Shown: positions 1 through 9,737, counted from the first letter of the stretch. The stretch is 64,000 nucleotides of DNA from Bacillus sp. DNRA2 (GCF_012843265.1 NZ_JABAIT010000006.1:62001-126000); one strand, 5' to 3'. The notes: generated by a model not told the origin, from the letters alone. Numbers and translations: made by a program.

Positions 1-112
1 AAGCATCATCGCCCTTGCACTTAAAAATCATGAAGATGAAGCGAAACTTCAAGAAGCAAGTGAGCGCGTTGCAGCTCTAACTGCGAAATTCCCATTATAT
101 CCAGCATATTAA
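1..112 (+). CDS. glyA: Serine hydroxymethyltransferase, C-terminal end (partial)
   Basis: Only the last 36 codons are in the window, read in frame from base 2 to TAA at 110-112. The tail ends in [14 protein letters not shown], which matches the C-terminus of Bacillus GlyA as I remember it. The enzyme makes glycine and 5,10-methylene-THF from serine and THF in the cytoplasm. The neighbourhood glyA-upp-atp is the standard Bacillus order and supports the call. The start and catalytic part lie outside the window. A strong terminator follows directly. Confidence 0.8.
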   Translation, partial: SIIALALKNHEDEAKLQEASERVAALTAKFPLYPAY

Positions 113-122
113 TCACAAACAC

Positions 123-156
123 TCGGGATGGTCACAAGACCATCCCGATTTTTGTG
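123..156 (+). terminator. Rho-independent terminator of glyA
   Basis: A perfect 11-bp stem (TCGGGATGGTC / GACCATCCCGA) with an ACAA loop is followed by TTTTTGTG, 10 nt after the glyA stop codon. Confidence 0.9.
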
Positions 157-187
157 AAGGTGAGTAAAAAATGTTGATACTTACAGA

Positions 188-223
188 GTTGATTGGAGCG
201 GAGCGCCCGGAACGGAAATCAAC
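188..223. repeat. 36-bp internally deleted copy of the GTTGATT...AATCAAC repeat
   Basis: It begins GTTGATTGGAGCGGA and ends CGGAAATCAAC, the same two ends as the full 131-bp element at 28714-28844, but about 95 bp of interior is missing. It lies between glyA and upp. Confidence 0.65.
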
Positions 224-340
224 AGCTTGTTAAAAAACTTCAAGCCCCCTTTAACATCTCACAAAAAAATTGATTTTTTTCGCATCATGACGGAAACCAT
301 AAACATATATTGCAATTACGTGATAAGTGCATAAAGATTG

Positions 341-1065
<725 letters not shown>

Positions 1066-1074
1066 TAACAGTTC

Positions 1075-1113
1075 AAAGAGGCGAATCCGGTAAACGGTGC
1101 AGCCTCTTTTTTG
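1075..1113 (+). terminator. Terminator of upp
   Basis: AAAGAGGC pairs with GCCTCTTT around a loop of about 18 nt, followed by TTTTTTG. Confidence 0.8.
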
Positions 1114-1185
1114 TCTTTCCAAGAATATCCTGCGCGATTTTGAAAAAAATAAGCACAACAAACACTGTGCGGGAGTTGTCTGACG

Positions 1186-1470
1186 ATGCTAAAAACTAGA
1201 ACGGAGCAGGAATGGGTAACGGATTACATCAAGGGAAAGGAGCATCCGTTGCCAGTTGTGCTTGGCACAAAGGGAACTTGGACCGGCAACGGGAAGCCGA
1301 TGATTATCCTGATTGCCTTTTCACATGAAGATGTTTTGACACTAGGTGAAATTTACGGAGTCGCTCACCATCCTGTCCGGGTCATGGAAGAGAAATCCGT
1401 AACCTACTATGCCATCAATATCATCAATAAGAAAAAAGTGAAGACGATTATTCAAGAGTGGCAAGCTTGA
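1186..1470 (+). CDS. Hypothetical protein, 94 aa
   Basis: I do not recognise this protein. It is a small soluble protein with no signal peptide or membrane segment. It reads as alternating beta strands (LPVVLGTKGTW, MIILIAFSH, VTYYAINI) and ends in a basic helix (NKKKVKTIIQEWQA). The ATG at 1186 follows GGGAG at 1170-1174 with a rather long spacing. It stands alone between the upp terminator and the thiolase control region. No function is proposed. It is probably a real gene, because the reading frame is clean and codon use resembles its neighbours. Confidence 0.6.
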   Translation: MLKTRTEQEWVTDYIKGKEHPLPVVLGTKGTWTGNGKPMIILIAFSHEDVLTLGEIYGVAHHPVRVMEEKSVTYYAINIINKKKVKTIIQEWQA

Positions 1471-1558
1471 TTGCTTATTTAAAAATAAAGACTGTTTCAT
1501 TACTTTACATGTAGTGTTTCACAACTTAACACTATTTTCCGTTTTTCCGGAAACAAAC

Positions 1559-1592
1559 TTCCGTATTGATGGAAAATTCCATCTTTTCGGAA
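1559..1592 (+). promoter_or_regulatory. Palindromic enhancer (UAS) for a sigma-54 activator
   Basis: Nested symmetrical arms: TTCCG-N4-GATGGAA-AA-TTCCATC-N4-CGGAA. The centre is about 140 bp upstream of the -24/-12 promoter at 1713, a normal enhancer distance. Further TTCCGGAA-like sequence lies just upstream (1544-1553). The likely ligand is the sigma-54 activator encoded at 4208-5635; that link is inference. Confidence 0.6.
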
Positions 1593-1712
1593 AAATATCC
1601 AACTCTATTATCCTCGTAATCATCAATGCTATTATTTTTTTCTGAATCCTAAACCCCGTTATATAGCCATTTTTAGAAAAATATAAAATTCACCGGCATT
1701 CTATTCTTATTT

Positions 1713-1730
1713 TTGGCACGGAACATGCAT
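1713..1730 (+). promoter_or_regulatory. Sigma-54 (-24/-12) promoter of the thiolase gene
   Basis: TTGGCACG-GAAC-ATGCAT matches YTGGCACG-N4-TTGCW. The invariant GG (1715-1716) and GC (1727-1728) have the required 12-bp offset. The transcript would have a 5' leader of roughly 145 nt before the ATG at 1885. Confidence 0.85.
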
Positions 1731-1884
1731 ATATAAAGGTTAAGAAGAATATAAATCACCTATAACCTTCTGGACAAGAGTAGTACAGACACAGACTGAT
1801 AACGCTTTCATGAATACAACAAGGGTAACCCAGGGGGAAGGTGTCCTACCAGGGAGAAAAAATAGCGAATAGGGGGAATTTGTT

Positions 1885-3069
1885 ATGCGTGAAGTCGTAA
1901 TTGTAAGTGCCGTTCGGACAGCGATTGGAAGTTTCATGGGGTCATTGAGCAACACTCCAGTAACAGAGCTTGGAGCGGTCGTTATTAAAGAAGCGATAAA
2001 TCGAGCCGGAATCAAGCCGGAGCAAGTTGATGAAGTCATTATGGGAAATGTTCTCCAAGCGGGGATTGGCCAAGGACCTGCACGGCAGGCCGCTGTAAAA
2101 GCCGGAATTCCAATTGAAAAAACGTCAATGGCAATTAACAAGCTCTGTGGTTCGGGGTTAAAAGCCGTTCATCTTGCCGCACAAGCGGTTCAGTTAGGAG
2201 ATGCTGACATCGTTGTGGCTGGTGGGATGGAAAATATGAGTCTCGCGCCATACTTGCTTCCGAAGGGCCGGACAGGCTTTCGAATGGGTGACGGTAAGGT
2301 CGTTGACAGCATGATTCAAGATGGTTTGCATTGTGCCTTCAATGATTACCATATGGGGATCACCGCTGAAAATATTGCAGAACAATACGGATTAACGCGC
2401 GAGCAGCAGGATGAATTTGCGGCATGGAGCCAACAGAAGGCTGAGCAAGCGATCAAGGACGGCAAATTCCAGGATGAAATTGTGCCAGTTCTGCTGCCAA
2501 ACCGTAAAGGTGATCCAATTCGTTTTGATCAAGATGAATATCCGCGTGCTGGTGCAACAGCAGCAGCGCTAGGAAAATTGAAACCAGCATTTAAAAAGGA
2601 CGGGACAGTAACAGCAGGTAACGCATCCGGTATTAACGATGGCGCCGCTGCCTTCGTCATCATGAGCCGTGACAAAGCAAACGAATTAGGCGTGAAGCCG
2701 ATGGCGGTCCTTCGTGGCAACGGAAGTGCCGGAGTCGACCCAAGCATCATGGGTGTCGGGCCAATTCCAGCAACGAAAAAGGCGCTCGAAAAAGCCGGTC
2801 TTTCAATTGAAGACATTGGCTTGGTTGAAGCGAATGAAGCCTTTGCGGCGCAATCGCTCGCTGTTGGTCAAGGACTCGAAATTCCGAGAGAAATCCTTAA
2901 CGTAAACGGCGGCGCCATTGCCCTTGGCCACCCAATCGGCGCAAGCGGTGCTCGTGTCCTCGTTACCCTGCTCCATGAAATGAAACGCCGTAACACACAA
3001 TATGGCCTAGCAACTCTCTGTATCGGCGGCGGAATGGGAATTGCTAGTATTGTAGAGTTAGAAAAATAA
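1885..3069 (+). CDS. Acetyl-CoA C-acetyltransferase (thiolase II)
   Basis: Condenses two acetyl-CoA to acetoacetyl-CoA, or runs the reverse thiolysis. Its 394 residues are full family length. The nucleophile is Cys88 in NKLCGSG. The His loop [18 protein letters not shown] lies near residue 350 and the second catalytic Cys in CIGGGMG near 380. Start ATG 1885 is preceded by AGGGGGAA. With the dehydrogenase and activator downstream it forms a ketone-body (3-hydroxybutyrate/acetoacetate) module, so it may act in degradation as much as synthesis. Transcription should need sigma-54 (SigL) because a clear -24/-12 promoter lies upstream. B. subtilis MmgA and clostridial ThlA are homologues; I leave the symbol empty because the physiological direction is not shown. 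Confidence 0.92.
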   Translation: MREVVIVSAVRTAIGSFMGSLSNTPVTELGAVVIKEAINRAGIKPEQVDEVIMGNVLQAGIGQGPARQAAVKAGIPIEKTSMAINKLCGSGLKAVHLAAQAVQLGDADIVVAGGMENMSLAPYLLPKGRTGFRMGDGKVVDSMIQDGLHCAFNDYHMGITAENIAEQYGLTREQQDEFAAWSQQKAEQAIKDGKFQDEIVPVLLPNRKGDPIRFDQDEYPRAGATAAALGKLKPAFKKDGTVTAGNASGINDGAAAFVIMSRDKANELGVKPMAVLRGNGSAGVDPSIMGVGPIPATKKALEKAGLSIEDIGLVEANEAFAAQSLAVGQGLEIPREILNVNGGAIALGHPIGASGARVLVTLLHEMKRRNTQYGLATLCIGGGMGIASIVELEK

Positions 3070-3275
3070 ACATAATACTCAGGGTGGGGGGGCATGAGAG
3101 TCATGAGTCATGCCTCGCTCACCGCCCATCAAACATTTCGAAAACAATCAAAAAACATCATATTCATCATCAAAAACTTCAATTATTACTCCGACACCGC
3201 AAAAAGTGCATCCAACACCGAAATGTTCGAAATATAACCTAGCAAAAACCTAAGCAAATTCAAGGAGAATTGACT

Positions 3276-4061
3276 ATGAGTAATTTGTTAGAGGGGAAAG
3301 TGGCGTTTATTACAGGTGCTGCCAGTGGAATCGGACTTCAGCTTGCCAAAACGTTTGCCGCTGAAGGTGCGAAGGTCGTAATATCTGATCTCAGCATTGA
3401 AACGTGTGAAGCGGTTGCATCCGAGCTAACCCAGCAAGGTTTTGTAGCTGCCGCTGAACAATGTGATGTGACTGATGAGGTCAATTTTAAGAAAAGTATT
3501 CAGCAAGTTAAGGCTACGTTCGGCGCCATCGATATTTTAGTCAACAATGCCGGGCTTCAATTTGTTTCGCCAATCGAGGAATTCCCGACGGAAAAATTCG
3601 AGCAATTGCTCAAGGTTATGCTCACCGCGCCGTTTATCGGCATCAAGCACGTTTTCCCAATCATGAAGGAGCAAGGCTATGGCAGAATCATCAATATGGC
3701 TTCCATCAATGGCCTAGTTGGCTTTGCGGGGAAAGCAGCTTACAATAGTGCCAAACATGGCATTATTGGCTTAACAAAGGTCGCCGCATTAGAAGGTGCA
3801 CCAAATGGTATAACCGTTAACTCACTTTGCCCAGGCTATGTTGACACTCCACTCGTGCGAAATCAGCTGGACGATTTGGCTAAAACGAGAAATGTCAGCC
3901 TTGAGCGCGTCATTGATGAGGTCATCTACCCGCTTGTACCGCAAAAGCGCCTGCTATCGGTAACTGAAATTGCTGATTACGCTGTGTTTTTGGCAAGTGA
4001 TCGAGCCCGGGGAATTACCGGGCAAGCAGCAGTAATCGATGGGGGTTACACAGCCCAATAA
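3276..4061 (+). CDS. 3-hydroxybutyrate dehydrogenase (SDR family)
   Basis: NAD-dependent short-chain dehydrogenase that interconverts D-3-hydroxybutyrate and acetoacetate. Its 261 residues show the Rossmann motif TGAASGIG near residue 15, NNAG at about 90, catalytic Ser in NMASINGLVG and YNSAK (Tyr-x-x-x-Lys) near 153-157. The tail ITGQAAVIDGGYTAQ is typical of D-3-hydroxybutyrate dehydrogenases. ATG 3276 is chosen over the in-frame TTG at 3270 because AAGGAG at 3262-3267 is then 8 nt away. The 207-bp gap to the thiolase shows no convincing terminator, so read-through from the sigma-54 promoter is plausible. Confidence 0.88.
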   Translation: MSNLLEGKVAFITGAASGIGLQLAKTFAAEGAKVVISDLSIETCEAVASELTQQGFVAAAEQCDVTDEVNFKKSIQQVKATFGAIDILVNNAGLQFVSPIEEFPTEKFEQLLKVMLTAPFIGIKHVFPIMKEQGYGRIINMASINGLVGFAGKAAYNSAKHGIIGLTKVAALEGAPNGITVNSLCPGYVDTPLVRNQLDDLAKTRNVSLERVIDEVIYPLVPQKRLLSVTEIADYAVFLASDRARGITGQAAVIDGGYTAQ

Positions 4062-4120
4062 TCGATATTTAAATCTTAATCACGCTCCGAAACTCTTATC
4101 CTATAACCCAATCTACTAAA

Positions 4121-4158
4121 AAAGGAATCTCATCTCGGTCCTTCGAATGGGATTCCTT
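4121..4158 (+). terminator. Hairpin after the dehydrogenase gene, probable terminator
   Basis: AAGGAATCTCAT pairs with ATGGGATTCCTT (one wobble pair). No strong T run follows, so it may attenuate rather than fully terminate before the activator gene. Confidence 0.5.
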
Positions 4159-4207
4159 ACTATTTGCATGTATAATGTAGAGAGATAAAAGGGTAGGGGT
4201 GAAAGGT

Positions 4208-5635
4208 GTGAACGTTGGAATTGATCAAATTCCCAGACAATGGGTAGAGGAAATCTTGAATCTATCAGGCAAGCGCGTAGTTGTGGTAGATAGGGAGGGG
4301 ATCATTCGCTACATTAATGCTGGTTATTGTCAGTTCTTCGGCATAACACCAGAGGATGCGCTCGGTCGCCCGGTTCAGGAAGTAATTGAAAATACACGGA
4401 TGCATATCGTCGTCAAAACGGGGAAACCGGAGCTTGCCGCCCTTCAACCTGTCAAAGGCAGTGAAATGATTGCCAACCGCTTTCCCATCATCATTGATAA
4501 TGAACTTGTCGGCGCCTTTGGAACAGTGATGTTCGGTAACCCTGATGAAATCCATTCCTCGAAAGAACAAATTGAAATGCTCATTGAAGAGCTTAATTTT
4601 TATAAAACACAAATGGAAAAGGACCTAAACTGCAAATATTCCTTTGCTGATTTAATTGGTCGCAGTCAAACATTCCTAAATGCCCGCAAGCTTGCCGAAC
4701 GGGTGTCTGTGGGCATGTCCTCGATTCTGTTGATTGGCGAATCAGGCACCGGAAAAGAGCTGTTCGCACATGCGATCCACCATAATAGCCCTCGTGCATT
4801 CAAGCCGTTTGTACCTATCAACTGTGCTTCCATTCCGGAGCACCTGCTTGAGTCCGAGTTGTTCGGCTACGAAGATGGCTCGTTTACTGGTGCGAAAAAG
4901 GGTGGCAAGAAGGGATTGTTTCAGCTTGCCAATAAAGGTACTATTTTTCTCGACGAAATTGGCGACATGCCACTGTCGATGCAAAGTAAGCTGCTTAGGG
5001 CGCTTCAGGAAAAAGAAATCCAGCCTGTCGGCGGGCAAAAATCAATCAAAATTGACGTCCGCATCATCGGCGCGACTCATCGCGATCTTGAGAAAATGGT
5101 CAAAGAGGGCAAGTTCCGCCAAGACTTGTACTATCGCTTAAATGTCATCAAGATTGATATCCCACCGCTTCGCGACCGAAAGGGAGATATTGAGCTTCTA
5201 GCGAAAAAGCTCGTCGAGAAGATAGAAAAGAAATTTTACCGGAAGGGCATCATGCTAAGTCCCGAAGTCATCGGACGACTTCAGCAGCATACGTGGCCAG
5301 GCAACATTCGCGAGCTCGAAAACGTGTTGGAGCGAGCGATTAATGTTCTGTCCGGAACGCAGATTGAGCTCGTGCACCTTCCGTTATATATTCGTGATTT
5401 GGCTGGGGTTGAGGGCTATGTGGTTCCGGAAAATCAAGCCGAGGTAGAAGGAGATTACTCTTTACAGCTGCCAACCATAATCCAACCATTAAAAGACACA
5501 ATCGCTTTCGTCGAAAAACAGGCAATTCTGGGAGCATTACAAGCTGCCGATGGTAATAAACTAGCAGCGGCCAAACTCCTCGAAATCGGCAAAACCCGAT
5601 TTTACGAAAAGTGCAAGGTTTACGGGATAAAATAA
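4208..5635 (+). CDS. Sigma-54-dependent transcriptional activator (PAS-AAA+-Fis)
   Basis: A bacterial enhancer-binding protein of about 475 residues. The N-terminal PAS sensor domain spans roughly residues 15-110. The AAA+ domain (about 145-380) has Walker A GESGTGKE near 177 and a GSFTGA loop, a variant of the sigma-54-contacting GAFTGA. It ends in a Fis-type helix-turn-helix (NKLAAAKLLEIGKTRFYEKC). I prefer GTG 4208, with AGGGGTGA just upstream; GTG 4199 is also in frame but overlaps the ribosome binding site. The upstream thiolase gene has both a -24/-12 promoter and a palindromic enhancer, so this protein is the obvious local regulator, similar in arrangement to BkdR/RocR/AtoC-type systems. 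The PAS ligand is unknown. Confidence 0.93.
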   Translation: MNVGIDQIPRQWVEEILNLSGKRVVVVDREGIIRYINAGYCQFFGITPEDALGRPVQEVIENTRMHIVVKTGKPELAALQPVKGSEMIANRFPIIIDNELVGAFGTVMFGNPDEIHSSKEQIEMLIEELNFYKTQMEKDLNCKYSFADLIGRSQTFLNARKLAERVSVGMSSILLIGESGTGKELFAHAIHHNSPRAFKPFVPINCASIPEHLLESELFGYEDGSFTGAKKGGKKGLFQLANKGTIFLDEIGDMPLSMQSKLLRALQEKEIQPVGGQKSIKIDVRIIGATHRDLEKMVKEGKFRQDLYYRLNVIKIDIPPLRDRKGDIELLAKKLVEKIEKKFYRKGIMLSPEVIGRLQQHTWPGNIRELENVLERAINVLSGTQIELVHLPLYIRDLAGVEGYVVPENQAEVEGDYSLQLPTIIQPLKDTIAFVEKQAILGALQAADGNKLAAAKLLEIGKTRFYEKCKVYGIK

Positions 5636-5639
5636 ATGA

Positions 5640-5708
5640 TCAGCAAATTGTATTAGCGATTAACCGTTGGGATGAGATGGTTAAAAGCTCAATTTGCTGA
5701 TTTTTTTT
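5640..5708 (+). terminator. Terminator of the sigma-54 activator gene
   Basis: TCAGCAAATTG (5640-5650) pairs with CAATTTGCTGA (5690-5700), followed by eight T residues. Confidence 0.8.
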
Positions 5709-5748
5709 GGTTGGAGCGGAGCGTGATGCGAGTGATTTTATTCACATT

Positions 5749-5850
5749 GACCCATAAATTTCGGAAAGTGACCCATAAAATTTCAAAGGCGACCCATAAT
5801 TTCATAAAGGTGACCCATAAAAATCGAAAAGCGACCCATAAATTTTATCG
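5749..5850. repeat. Tandem array, five 21-bp units around GACCCATAA
   Basis: GACCC starts at 5749, 5770, 5791, 5812 and 5833, an exact 21-bp period; the rest of each unit is degenerate (A/T- and AAA-rich). It lies between the activator terminator and the NERD gene. The reading frame across it (THK repeats) is judged a by-product of the repeat. Confidence 0.8.
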
Positions 5851-5944
5851 TCATCAAATGGTCATAATGTTTCATGAATGATAGCAGGGATAAATCGCTT
5901 AATTCTCGAAATTATTTATAAATTTTCATTAGGAGGGATATTAC

Positions 5945-6916
5945 TTGTTTGTGAAAGAGCGAAAAACACCTCTAATTGTTAGAGAAATTGATGCAATTCT
6001 AAATAGAATACCTTTGACACATTCAAAAAGGTCAATTCTTGAAGAAAATCGAACGAACTATATGAAAGGATTTCGAGGTGAGAAGCAAATTGATTACTAT
6101 TTAGAAGAATTAAAAGCAAGTGATTATCTTATTTTCGCTGATTTGCGCTTAATCTCCAATACGAACCGTGCCTTCCAAATGGACACACTCTTAATTTCTC
6201 CATATTTTTTCCTTATTATTGAATCAAAGCATATCGCCGGAACGTTAATCTTTGAGAAAGACTCTACCCAAATGATCAGGGAATTAGACGGTATTAAACA
6301 AGGCTTCACAAATCCGATAGTCCAAGTAGCAAGACACAAAGTGAAATTGATAGATTGGCTAACTAAACATAAAATTCCTAAGGTTCCGATTGAGGACCTT
6401 GTTGGAATAGCGGACCGCAGAACTTTAATTGTCACTACACACGATAACAAACAAATATATCAAAAATTAATTTACGCCGATGTCATATTGCAGAAGATAA
6501 GACAGTTTGAATCTATATTCACTGAAAAAATACTAACCAATAGACAAATTCAACAGATTAAAAAACTCCTTCTAAAGAGTCACACTCCTGTTTCTCCAAC
6601 CATTTTAAAAAAATACAATATAAATCCCACTGAATTAAAAAAAGGTATTCAATGTCCAGAGTGTGGACAGTTTCATATGACTCGTGAAACACAAAACTGG
6701 TATTGTGCAATATGTAAAACGTACAACAGGAATGCTCACATAAAGGCAGTCGAGGAGTACTTCTTAATTTTTGCAACGGAAATTTCTAATAAACAATTCC
6801 GGGAGTTTGTATTACTTTGCTCACGAAATATCTCCAAAAAGCTCCTTTTAAGAATGAACCTCCCCACTACTGGCGCAAACAAAAACCGACTTTACCACCG
6901 CCCGCCAGATTTTTAA
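5945..6916 (+). CDS. NERD-domain protein with C-terminal zinc ribbon
   Basis: A protein of 323 residues with a nuclease-related domain (NERD) at about residues 35-150: FRGEKQIDYYL, MDTLLISPYFFLIIESKH and a downstream Q-V-x-R segment resemble the PD-(D/E)xK fold described for this family. A zinc ribbon follows near 230-255 (CPECG ... CAICK). NERD proteins are predicted, largely unproven, nucleases or DNA-binding proteins in Gram-positive bacteria. TTG 5945 is the start because AGGAGGG (5931-5937) lies 7 nt upstream. It has lower GC than the flanking genes and stands alone. Confidence 0.8.
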   Translation: MFVKERKTPLIVREIDAILNRIPLTHSKRSILEENRTNYMKGFRGEKQIDYYLEELKASDYLIFADLRLISNTNRAFQMDTLLISPYFFLIIESKHIAGTLIFEKDSTQMIRELDGIKQGFTNPIVQVARHKVKLIDWLTKHKIPKVPIEDLVGIADRRTLIVTTHDNKQIYQKLIYADVILQKIRQFESIFTEKILTNRQIQQIKKLLLKSHTPVSPTILKKYNINPTELKKGIQCPECGQFHMTRETQNWYCAICKTYNRNAHIKAVEEYFLIFATEISNKQFREFVLLCSRNISKKLLLRMNLPTTGANKNRLYHRPPDF

Positions 6917-7021
6917 GTGTAAGGGGCAGACTGTTGTCGGGTTTCGTGAAGCTACAGTTACACCTTTTGTATAATTCTCACCCTAACAGAAAAACCTAAT
7001 AGCAAAAAAGGAGTCCACATC

Positions 7022-9502
7022 ATGCGTATCTTGCTTTCTGTGTTTATCCTTTTTATGATTGTGAACAGCGCGCTGCACCAGACCTATGCTCGAATTGAAG
7101 TTAAAACGCACCCATCAATACACATTCAGACCAATATCAACACTTCGGAAGCGCCAACTGCAAGGCTAATTCATCCGCCTATCCCAACCGAAAATCCCCA
7201 AACTGAAAAAATCGCAATAGTGACGCTTGAAAACCCGCAGCAGCCTGCGGAGATTTTAAAAGACTTTCCCGAGCTGAAGCTAAGGTATGTGTTTGAGCAT
7301 GCCCTTACTGGGTTTTCGGTAGAAGGCCCCATGAAAGCGCTAGAACAGTTGGCTAAAAAACAATCAAACATTATCAATATTTCACCTGTGAGTACGTACG
7401 AAATTGAAGCGACCAGAATTTCACCTGTGAGTACGTACGAAATAGAAACGATTGGACCGTCGCGCATAACAGCATACGAAGCGCTCGGAACACTCGATAC
7501 ACATAACAGTTCCAATCTAGATATCATCGACGCCAACAAAGCGAATAGACTTCTCGATGAACAAGGAAACTATCTTACCGGTAAAGGTGTCACCGTCGGG
7601 GTGATCGATACTGGCGTTGATTACACGCATCCGGACCTAAAGGCGAACTACAAAGGTGGTCAGGATTTTGTTGACGGAGATAAGGATCCGATGGAGACAA
7701 AAGGAATAGCGGGGCGGTCTACCATCCACGGTACACATGTTGCTGGAATTATTGCCGCAAATGGCAAAATAAAAGGTGTGGCCCCTGAGGCGAATATTAT
7801 CGCCTATCGCGCACTTGGCCCAGGTGGGAGTGGTACAACCGAACAGGTCATTGCCGCGATTGAGCAAGCTATCAAGGATAAAGTCGATATTCTCAACCTT
7901 TCGCTAGGCAATAGTGTCAATGGCCCGGACTTGCCAATCAGTCAGGCTCTTAACAAAGCGGTTGAAGCAGGAATCACTTCTGTCACATCATCTGGGAATT
8001 CGGGTCCAAATCGCTGGACGGTTGGCTCACCGGGGACAGCGACAAAAGCAATATCCGTTGGTGCGTCCACGCCGAAACAGCGCATACCATATTTAGAAAT
8101 TTTACCAAATGAAAGTTCTCGCGCTAAAACAGGCAACCAATCTGTGCGTGAGTCCGAGTCCGACTCCGAGTCCCAGTCGCAGTCTGAACCCCTCCCTACC
8201 AAAGTCCGTCTCGAACCACTCCAAGGTTCCAGTGCTTGGACTCAAGATAACCGTACTGCGGAATTAATTTTTGGGGGCTTGGGTCGAACCGACGAACTAA
8301 AGCAAGCACAAGGTAAAATCGTCATTCTCGAACGAGGCAAACTGACCTTCACCCAAAAGGCGAAAAACGCAGCTAGAGCCGGAGCGAAAGCAGTTATTAT
8401 TTTTAACAATACAAAAGGAAGCTTTATGGGGAATCTTGAAGAGAAGCTGAATATTCCGGTTATGTCGGCATCACAAAAAGACGGGCGGACTTTAAAGAAA
8501 CTGTGCCCACTATCGGTTAGAACATTATTAATAGAAGAAACTGATCATTTGGCAGAATTTAGTTCAAGAGGACCGGTCACGTCAAGTTGGGAAATAAAAC
8601 CGGATGTTGTTGCGCCAGGAGTGGCGATCAATAGTACGATTCCAGGTGGTTATCTCGAACTTCAGGGGACGAGCATGGCAGCACCCCATGTGGCGGGAGC
8701 GGCTGCGCTCATCAAACAGGCGCATCCCGATTGGCCGCCGGAGCAAATTAAAGCAGCCCTGATGAATACAGCTAAACCCATCAAAAATCAAACAGGCAAA
8801 AACTATCAAACATATGAGCAAGGTGCCGGAAGAATTCAGCCAATCCGAGCAATTCGGGCAAAATCAATCATCACGCCTGGTTCGCTCCAATTTGGGAAAT
8901 TCAACTTACAGGAATATCACCATAGGCATCAGACTAGTCTTACCGTAACAAACACTGCCGATCACAAGCAAAGCTATCATTTCAAAATGCCAAAGCAGAT
9001 TCCGGGAATTAATTGGAGTCTGCCGTTAAGCTTTGAGCTTACACCTGGTGAGGCAAAGCAAATTCAAATTAGCATGACGATTGATCCAAAGCATTTCGCA
9101 GAGAAGATTTATGATGGTTACCTAGAGCTTCATGATGAGACAGACATCATCAGAATTCCATACCTTTATGTATTTGAAGAGCCAGATTATCCACGCGTGA
9201 TGGGGTTTGAGATAGGAGTGGGTGATGCGGAGGATAACTACCGCTATGAAGTGTATTTACCAGGAGGTGCTGAGGAGTTTGGGATTGCGATATTTAACCC
9301 TGAAACACTCGAATTTATCGGGTATTTGGATTGGGCACGTAATGTCCCGAATGGCCTTTTGGAAAAAGAAATCAGTCGGGAGCATTTGCCGCAAGAGGGG
9401 CTGTATTTAGCGAAGGTGTTTGCAAAAAAGGGCGGAAAAGAGGATAGGCTCGAAACAATGATAAAAATTATGCCAAAAAGTGAGGAAAGTCGATTCCAAT
9501 AA
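7022..9502 (+). CDS. Secreted subtilisin-like serine protease, Vpr type
   Basis: Extracellular S8 protease of 826 residues, close in architecture to B. subtilis minor protease Vpr. In order: signal peptide (about 1-23), I9-like propeptide (about 55-125), catalytic Asp196 (VIDTGVDYTHPDL), His239 (HGTHVAG), an inserted PA domain (about 400-500) and Ser551 (GTSMAAPHVAGAAAL). A beta-rich C-terminal region containing FEEPDYPRV follows, as in Vpr. The oxyanion Asn is present in SSGNSGPN. Odd features are a 13-residue tandem duplication (ISPVSTYEIE...) just after the propeptide and a Ser/Glu-rich insert (SESDSESQSQSE). TATAAT lies at 6970-6975, but no good -35 is visible. Confidence 0.92.
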   Translation: MRILLSVFILFMIVNSALHQTYARIEVKTHPSIHIQTNINTSEAPTARLIHPPIPTENPQTEKIAIVTLENPQQPAEILKDFPELKLRYVFEHALTGFSVEGPMKALEQLAKKQSNIINISPVSTYEIEATRISPVSTYEIETIGPSRITAYEALGTLDTHNSSNLDIIDANKANRLLDEQGNYLTGKGVTVGVIDTGVDYTHPDLKANYKGGQDFVDGDKDPMETKGIAGRSTIHGTHVAGIIAANGKIKGVAPEANIIAYRALGPGGSGTTEQVIAAIEQAIKDKVDILNLSLGNSVNGPDLPISQALNKAVEAGITSVTSSGNSGPNRWTVGSPGTATKAISVGASTPKQRIPYLEILPNESSRAKTGNQSVRESESDSESQSQSEPLPTKVRLEPLQGSSAWTQDNRTAELIFGGLGRTDELKQAQGKIVILERGKLTFTQKAKNAARAGAKAVIIFNNTKGSFMGNLEEKLNIPVMSASQKDGRTLKKLCPLSVRTLLIEETDHLAEFSSRGPVTSSWEIKPDVVAPGVAINSTIPGGYLELQGTSMAAPHVAGAAALIKQAHPDWPPEQIKAALMNTAKPIKNQTGKNYQTYEQGAGRIQPIRAIRAKSIITPGSLQFGKFNLQEYHHRHQTSLTVTNTADHKQSYHFKMPKQIPGINWSLPLSFELTPGEAKQIQISMTIDPKHFAEKIYDGYLELHDETDIIRIPYLYVFEEPDYPRVMGFEIGVGDAEDNYRYEVYLPGGAEEFGIAIFNPETLEFIGYLDWARNVPNGLLEKEISREHLPQEGLYLAKVFAKKGGKEDRLETMIKIMPKSEESRFQ
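7379..7456 (+). repeat. 39-bp in-frame tandem duplication in the protease gene
   Basis: A 26-bp string starting ATTTCACCTGTGAG is identical at 7379-7404 and 7418-7443 (39-bp offset); the remainder of the unit has diverged. It duplicates 13 codons near the propeptide cleavage region. Confidence 0.9.
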
Positions 9503-9708
9503 CATACAATTCCTGTAAAATTAGGTACAGTCACAAGCTGGTCCGCTTTGTTGTAGTACAGAAACAAGGCGGATGTTCCTAGAAATGACAGCATTTAGGC
9601 GATAATTTTCAACAAAAAATTTACTATATTAAGAATTGTTTGACAGTGTGTAAATTTTGAACATTTAAAAAAACGTGTCCAAATTGTGACTTATTTCCTG
9701 AATTTACA

Positions 9709-9737
9709 TTGACAATGCCAAAGTGCTATTGTATGCT
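9709..9737 (+). promoter_or_regulatory. Sigma-A promoter of the atp operon
   Basis: TTGACA (9709-9714), a 17-bp spacer and TATGCT (9732-9737). It gives a leader of about 230 nt before atpZ. A second TTGACA at 9640 lacks a matching -10. I see nothing else in 9503-9960 beyond A/T-rich DNA. Confidence 0.7.

Noticed and set aside
5672-5881. 69-aa reading frame with THK repeats
   Set aside because: It is produced by the 21-bp tandem repeat (a multiple of three), has no convincing ribosome binding site and starts inside a terminator T run region.
9542-9572. Terminator after the Vpr-like gene
   Set aside because: TCCGC...GCGGA pairing exists but there is no T run and the stem is weak, so it is not reported as a terminator.
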